DNA of 64,000 bases from NCBI RefSeq assembly GCF_026745355.1, contig NC_079205.1, positions 63,040,915 to 63,104,914 of the forward strand. The letters are read 5' to 3'. This document shows positions 59,458 through 64,000 of the stretch, one piece after another. The notes beneath the pieces are model-generated. The model had not been told where the DNA came from and did not search any database. It was given only the letters and a program-made list of their open reading frames with translations. The translations under genes and the position numbers were made by a program. This DNA comes from Beta vulgaris subsp. vulgaris (taxonomy: Eukaryota > Streptophyta > Magnoliopsida > Caryophyllales > Amaranthaceae). Each line of letters begins with the position of its first letter. Position 1 is the first letter of the stretch.

Positions 59458-59667
59458 AGGATGAGGAGCTAGCTCATATGGTAGATCACTCCCCTCTGAT
59501 CCTTGAGGTCAGGGGTTCGATCCTTACCCCCAGCATTCTGTTGGGGTATTTTCTTAGCATGCTGTGCATGCTTTACCAGCCAATGTGCTGGTAGTTCCTA
59601 CAAGGCTAGTAGCCTTGGTAGGGGTTAGCCCTTGGGCTGACTTAATTTCCCAAAAAAAAAAAAAAAA
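59458..59667 (+). mobile_element. tRNA-derived SINE in the G8 intron
   Basis: The tRNA-like head has TAGCTCATATGGTAGAT (A box) and GGGGTTCGATCC (B box). The body has CTTACCCCCAGCAT and GGCTAGTAGCCTTGG, and it ends in about 16 A. CCTTTTACTAGTTA is duplicated on both sides (59444-59457 and 59668-59681). The left duplicate has the empty site near 2537. It is the same family as 42926-43127. Confidence 0.93.
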
Positions 59668-60177
59668 CCTTTTACTAGTTACTAGACTAAATAATTGAAC
59701 TTTTTCATTAAAAATCAATTGGAACACATGATATGTCGGTGGGTATGGATCCATTTCCGATCCAAACTTCAAACAAAAAGTAGAAAGATCTTCACAAAAT
59801 AAAATGGAGCAAAATTTGCAACAAAATGAAATGAAAAATAGAGCAAAGATTTAGGACGAAGCCTAAATGAGAGAGACTTAATTTAGTCATCCACTCATAC
59901 AATCATATAGCTAGCATTCCTATAAGCTCCCCCTAATTTTCTTTCTGGTGTGTTTTTAAGTTTTTAATAAACTTAGATTTTTCGCAAATTCAAATCCTAT
60001 CCAACTTATCTTCTACTTTACTAATTTAAGGAGCAAAATGTGTAATAATTGCCTAAGAGAAAGAGCCTAAAACAGTTTACTTGAGAGATCAGAGAACATA
60101 ATAGATGTACCTGTGGGATGTAGGCTTAGCAATAGAAATGCTATGGTGGAAATGTACAGCGAAATGGGGAAGGCCAT

Positions 60178-62350
60178 GGGAGAAGTCATATGCATATAGA
60201 ATCGGAGGTCTTAGACAAAATTTAAAAAGAAGCAAAAGTAACTTTTATGATGATTGCAATTACTTCCAATTATATGCTCCTTTATATAGAGCCAACTAAT
60301 AAGAAAATGCATGCATGTAGTACAAAGTCACGGACACAGGACACTGATCTAATCTTTATTTCCCCCCTCCACCCCACCTGGTAAAAAAATAGCCATATTT
60401 ATTAGGAATAAAGTTGTTTTTTGTCATTTGTTAATTCTCTGAAAAGTATGATAATCTATATATGGGTGACTGGTGAGACAATGATTTTGACTACCGACAA
60501 ATAGGACATCTCATACATGTTTTTGCCAGAAAGATTTAATCACGTACAAGTTTAGAAAAATAAACTGCATTTATTTGCTTTTCTCAATTGTGTTGGTATT
60601 AAAACCTTTTAGGTGAAAACCTTTATTTTCTAAACACTTTTTGGTGTAAACCTTGTTTTTTTTTTTAAAAAAAAAAAACTTTTATCACTCTTGACGATGT
60701 CATCTCCTCTGGTCACGATTCCAATTGACGAATCATGTTAGCCGACCCCAATCACCTTGAGAATAAGGCTTAATTGTTGTTGTTGTTGTTATGAACACGG
60801 CCTTCTTAACTTCCAACATAAAGTCATATGACCCTGGTCCTTTTCAGGCAATAATTTCTTTTGGGATTCATAAGAGGTGATCATGGGTTAGTTTGGGTAT
60901 AGGATTTTCCCATAAAAATGTCCCTCTCCGAGCAAATTAGTCGGGTTAGGCCCAACATTCAAGCAAATTAAAATTATATTGTGCCTAAACACGAGAAGAA
61001 CAAGAATGACTTTTTCACATTTTTCTAGGCCATGGGCTGAATTACGCTGAAATTTATGTTTCAATTATGAAGCGTTTAAATCGTCACTCCCTCCTAATTT
61101 TATACTGGTCTTTATATCTAAAATAATACTTACTCCATCTTATAATATAGTACTTATTTCTTCTTTTTCAGGAGAACTAAGGAGAATGAAGAGAGTGGTA
61201 GGATTCTAAAAAAAAGGAAAATTCTACGTGGTGACCTTTAAGTTTTAACTTTTCTATATGGTGACAAAGAAAAAAAAGTTGAAACTTGAAAGCCACCATA
61301 TTAAATTTTCTAATAAAGAAAAAACAAATGAAGTACTTTTCTCTTAGAAATACTTCTTTATATTCTTTTTCCTTAAAAATAAATCAAAATGATAATAAAT
61401 TTTTCTTGAAATGGTGCAAAGTAATAAATAGGAGCACACGTTTTTAAATAAAGGTATGAATATTTTGAAAAGTTTGTGTAAAAATTGAGGAAAACTTAGT
61501 CCAATAAATTGATAAGGAATGAAGTAGGCACAATATTTTAGGATACTAAAAATAAATATAGGCACTATAATATGAGACAGATGGAGTAAAATATAATTTT
61601 AAAAAAGTGGAAGTTTATATGGACTATGATATGACTTTGAGTCATAGCCTACATTGCTTCACACAGCTCAACCCAAAGACTAGTTCGCGTTTTTGTCACA
61701 AAGACTAGTTGCATGATTCATTGTGTCGATCTTTGATCCATCTAAGCGCCGGCGTGCACGAGAGCCAATAAACAGGGATAACTTTTATGATTATTTAGAA
61801 AAACAACTTGGCCTACTCCAAGTAGACAGGTAGTAGTTGATTGAATTGGGCAGTTTGTACCGATTCATAATTCGGAGTTGGTAGGCCAGGATTTGGATCA
61901 AGGACTCACAACTAGGTAGAACAGTCCAAACCGGATGTCTCACTACATGGCTTTAGTACAGTGCCATTATCTATATATATTGCTTTTAAGTAATGTAAAA
62001 TATCATTGCAGAAAAAAAATGTATTGCTTGATATAGTGTACACGTATTACTGTTTACTTCTTATTGCTCTTTTGATCATATCGTTTTTCAGTACTTGATA
62101 ATATAGCTTTTGCTATATTAGTATTAAAATTATACTACATCGTCCTAAAAAATTTGATCATTTGTTGGGACACATAGTTTAAAGTGATAAGTTGTAGTGT
62201 GGTTATAAATGCTTCTTTTTAGAATATTTTGGCTTATGTATGTTGGTCCAAATTTGAAAGTTATCTAACTTCAATTGTTGTTGTCCCACATTGGCGAAGA
62301 ACAAAGTTGTACCCTAATTTATTTAGAGAAATATTCCATAATTTGTTAAA
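60178..62350. other. Upstream flank of G8
   Basis: It matches 3046-5231 closely in direct orientation and the G7 flank in inverted orientation. It contains a TATA box (about 60280-60291, minus), a Stowaway-like MITE (61133-61586) and the conserved distal block (about 61670-61990, minus). Confidence 0.6.
61133..61586. mobile_element. Stowaway-like MITE (right copy)
   Basis: Counterpart of 3999-4453, with TA on both sides and CTCCATCTTATAATATAG at the left end. Confidence 0.5.
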
Positions 62351-62588
62351 CATATTGCGCGCGCCACCACTATCCATCAGTTTTCACATGCATGCCGGCT
62401 TGGCATACAGTTCCCACTCTATCTCTTGGAGTCAAGATTAGTGGGATATTTTTTTTTATTAGATTAGGAGAGAGAAATTTAGGTAGTTTTGTGTTGATAA
62501 AGTTATAGTTTAGGCCAAAAGGTTGTAAGACACAGTATCTTCGTTGTAGCCACGGTGGGAAGAAGGGGGCCAAAAGCGCGGAAGTCCG

Positions 62589-63625
62589 ATGGAATCAGAG
62601 GGGAAAACTCCGGTGAAAGCACTTGTAAAGACTCGAGGGCCTGCTTCGGACTCTCAAGCTAAGAAGACGAGATCAATTGAAGAGGAAATGGGCATAGAAG
62701 CATTGGAATTTGGAGGTTTTGAAGTGGGTGAGATTTTGACACCAAAGGAATCGATTATCCAAATTCGACAACAATTGGAGTTGAATCGTACATTTTCGGA
62801 GTGGATGACATCAATTCATCACCCTGATAATCCAGAAGGACAAGCAGTACAATCTTCAGGTAATCGTTTACCAATATTGCAGCAGTTTAATGAAGTGATT
62901 GATGATGAAATTGAAATTGAGATAGATAAGAATCAACCTAAGATTCAGATTGGCTTAGATGATATTCAAGAAGAAGTAGACTATTGGAACTCAGCTATCA
63001 TTTATCATGTGTTGGGGGCAAACCCTCCTACAATGGTGATGGAAGGTTTTGTAAGGCGTATTTGGAGGAATTTGGGCGTGGACAAAGTGGGAATGGTAGA
63101 AAAGGGGATTTTCATTGTAAGGTTTAATTCAATGGAAAATAGAGATAAGGTTGTTAATGGCAGATACCCATTTTTTGATGGCAAGCCAGTGATGATTAAA
63201 GCGTGGTATCAGGATATGGATTTCAAGAGGGGTGAGGTTAGACAAGTACCTAAATGGGTGCAACTTGACTTGGATTTCAAATATTAGGGTCAGAGATGTT
63301 TGACGAAAATTGTTAGCAAGGTTGGGAAGTATCTGAAGGTTGATAATGCTACGCTGAAAAGAAGAAATTGCAGTTGGCTAAGGTTTTGGTTGAGGTTGAC
63401 ATAACTCAATCTTGTCCAGATGAAATCATTTTTGAAAATGAGAAGAAAAAGGATACAAGGGTGCATGTTACTTGTGATTGGAAGCCTACATACTGTAAAG
63501 ACTGTATGTTTTTTGGTCATGATGTTCACACTTGCAGAAAGAGGAAGAAACATATATGGGTGCCTAGACAGCAAGGGGAAAAGCAAAGAGAAGTGGTGGT
63601 TTGCAACACAAGCTCCACAAGTTGA
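62589..63625 (+). pseudogene. LINE ORF1, right copy
   Basis: The first 232 codons (62589-63287) are open, without the frameshift of the left copy. They stop at the shared TAG after DLDFKY. Beyond it, a base missing near 63361 (AAAAGAAGAAATTG versus AAAAGAGAGAAATTG) shifts the frame before the zinc knuckle CKDCMFFGHDVHTC. Confidence 0.8.
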
Positions 63626-63799
63626 TGCTGATAGATTCCAGCCTGCTAGTAGAGTGATGAGAACACCAAAAAGCCCACAACATAGAACTATTATTAGGAA
63701 TCTTTTCACTGCAATAATGGATGAAAATAAAGAGGAGAAGGATGGTGAGATGGACAATGAGATGACTGATGATGATGGAGAGAGGTCTCTCCTCCCCAA

Positions 63800-64000
63800 A
63801 TGTATAAAATTTGTATATGGAATGTCAGGGGCTTGAATAGTCCTAGGAAGCAGATTGTTGTGAGGAATTTTATTTCTCAGCACACTGTAGGAGTAGTTAG
63901 GTTGCTGGAGACAAAGGTAAAGCGTCCTGCTATGGAAAAGCTTTATCAAGTAATGTTTCAAAATTGGTGCTTCACTTCAAATGCTGCATTTCATAAGGAT
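63800..64000 (+). CDS. LINE ORF2, 5' part (endonuclease), open at the window end
   Basis: From ATG 63800 the frame reads CIWNVRGLNSP, then LLETK and onward without interruption to position 64000. The left copy has lost a base here (GTAAAGCTCC versus GTAAAGCGTCC). Whether the rest of ORF2 is intact cannot be seen in this window. Confidence 0.6.
   Translation, partial: MYKICIWNVRGLNSPRKQIVVRNFISQHTVGVVRLLETKVKRPAMEKLYQVMFQNWCFTSNAAFHKD

Larger units (their letters stand above)
56247..60177 (-). pseudogene. G8: GH17 gene, frameshifted inverted relative of G7
   Basis: Exon 1 is 60177-60111 (67 nt, signal peptide MAFPISLYIS type), the intron 60110-57329 and exon 2 57328-56247, all on the minus strand. 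The first part is colinear with G7 (ATIGVCYGRLGDNLP...AFGNEI, where the family has VGNEI). Single-base losses follow near 56944 and 56862 and again near 56418 (AATATGACAAAC versus AATATGATCAAAC), with further frame changes after CLQCFDENQ, so the protein is broken in at least three places. The central region shares the altered G7 motif (VSMASKGGF and SECGQPKSG), so that change predates the inverted duplication. The intron carries a PIF/Harbinger-like MITE and a SINE absent from the G1 copy. Confidence 0.9.
62350..64000 (+). mobile_element. L1-type LINE, right copy, cut by the window end
   Basis: Same insertion as 5232 onward, carried by the segmental duplication. It includes ORF1 and the first 201 bp of ORF2 and continues past the end of the window. 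Confidence 0.85.

Noticed and set aside
59475..59530. tRNA gene at the SINE head (also at 42935)
   Set aside because: A and B boxes are present, but there is no paired acceptor stem, and a SINE body, A-tail and target duplications follow.

Overview
This 64-kb window is AT-rich eukaryotic nuclear DNA from a flowering plant, most likely a eudicot. The evidence is split genes with GT-AG introns, a tandem family of plant-type PR-2 beta-1,3-glucanases (glycoside hydrolase family 17, GH17), and a plant transposon spectrum: L1-type LINEs, tRNA-derived SINEs, solo LTRs, a Cassandra-like element carrying a 5S rRNA motif, CACTA, hAT, Stowaway and PIF/Harbinger MITEs, and Helitrons. The species cannot be fixed from the sequence. 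There is one assembly gap of exactly 1000 N (36537-37536).

Every host gene I can support belongs to one GH17 cluster. Where exon 1 can be found, the gene has the PR-2 structure: a 64 or 67 nt exon 1 encoding the signal peptide, a phase-1 intron of 0.5-2.8 kb, and one large catalytic exon. In map order: G1 (minus, 249-3045, truncated half gene), G2 (plus, 13477-15500, intact, 336 aa), G3 (plus, 24305-25846, frameshifted C-terminus), G4 (plus, 31624-34448, catalytic exon split by a LINE plus a frameshift), G5 (plus, 41118-42637, several lesions plus a solo LTR, exon 1 not found), G7 (plus, 45331-47983, open 383-aa reading frame with an abnormal active-site region), G6 (plus, 49226-51105, intact, 337 aa), a small C-terminal relic (about 54640-54955), and G8 (minus, 56247-60177, frameshifted). 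G2 and G6 are the best candidates for active enzymes. They should be secreted and cut beta-1,3-glucan (callose or microbial wall glucan) as defence proteins. Their promoters share TTGAC W-box cores 50-60 bp upstream of a TATA box.

The cluster grew by several kinds of duplication. G2, G3 and G6 are direct repeats with shared upstream and downstream flanks. G7 (about 43830-48418) and G8 (about 55810-62350) form an inverted pair around G6. The G8 side, with a LINE inserted in its upstream flank, was copied again in direct orientation, so 249-6874 matches 56835-64000. The right copy then gained a PIF/Harbinger-like MITE (57778-58074) and a SINE (59458-59667) that the left copy lacks.

Region by region: 1-9.6 kb holds G1, its intron and upstream flank, and a decayed LINE. 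9.6-12.7 kb is nested transposon debris with a complete small Helitron and a 5'-truncated LINE. 12.7-16.6 kb is the G2 block. 16.8-19.1 kb is a satellite array with a unit of about 320 bp. 19.3-21.1 kb is a non-autonomous CACTA element. 22-26 kb is the G3 block. 26-31 kb is AT-rich repeat DNA with an unusual TIR element. 31.5-34.5 kb is G4. 34.6-41 kb is transposon DNA around the gap, with the Cassandra-like LTR. 41-48.4 kb holds G5 and G7, 48.4-52.2 kb the G6 block, 52.2-55.8 kb repeats and the GH17 relic, and 55.8-64 kb G8, its flank and the second LINE copy, which runs off the window.
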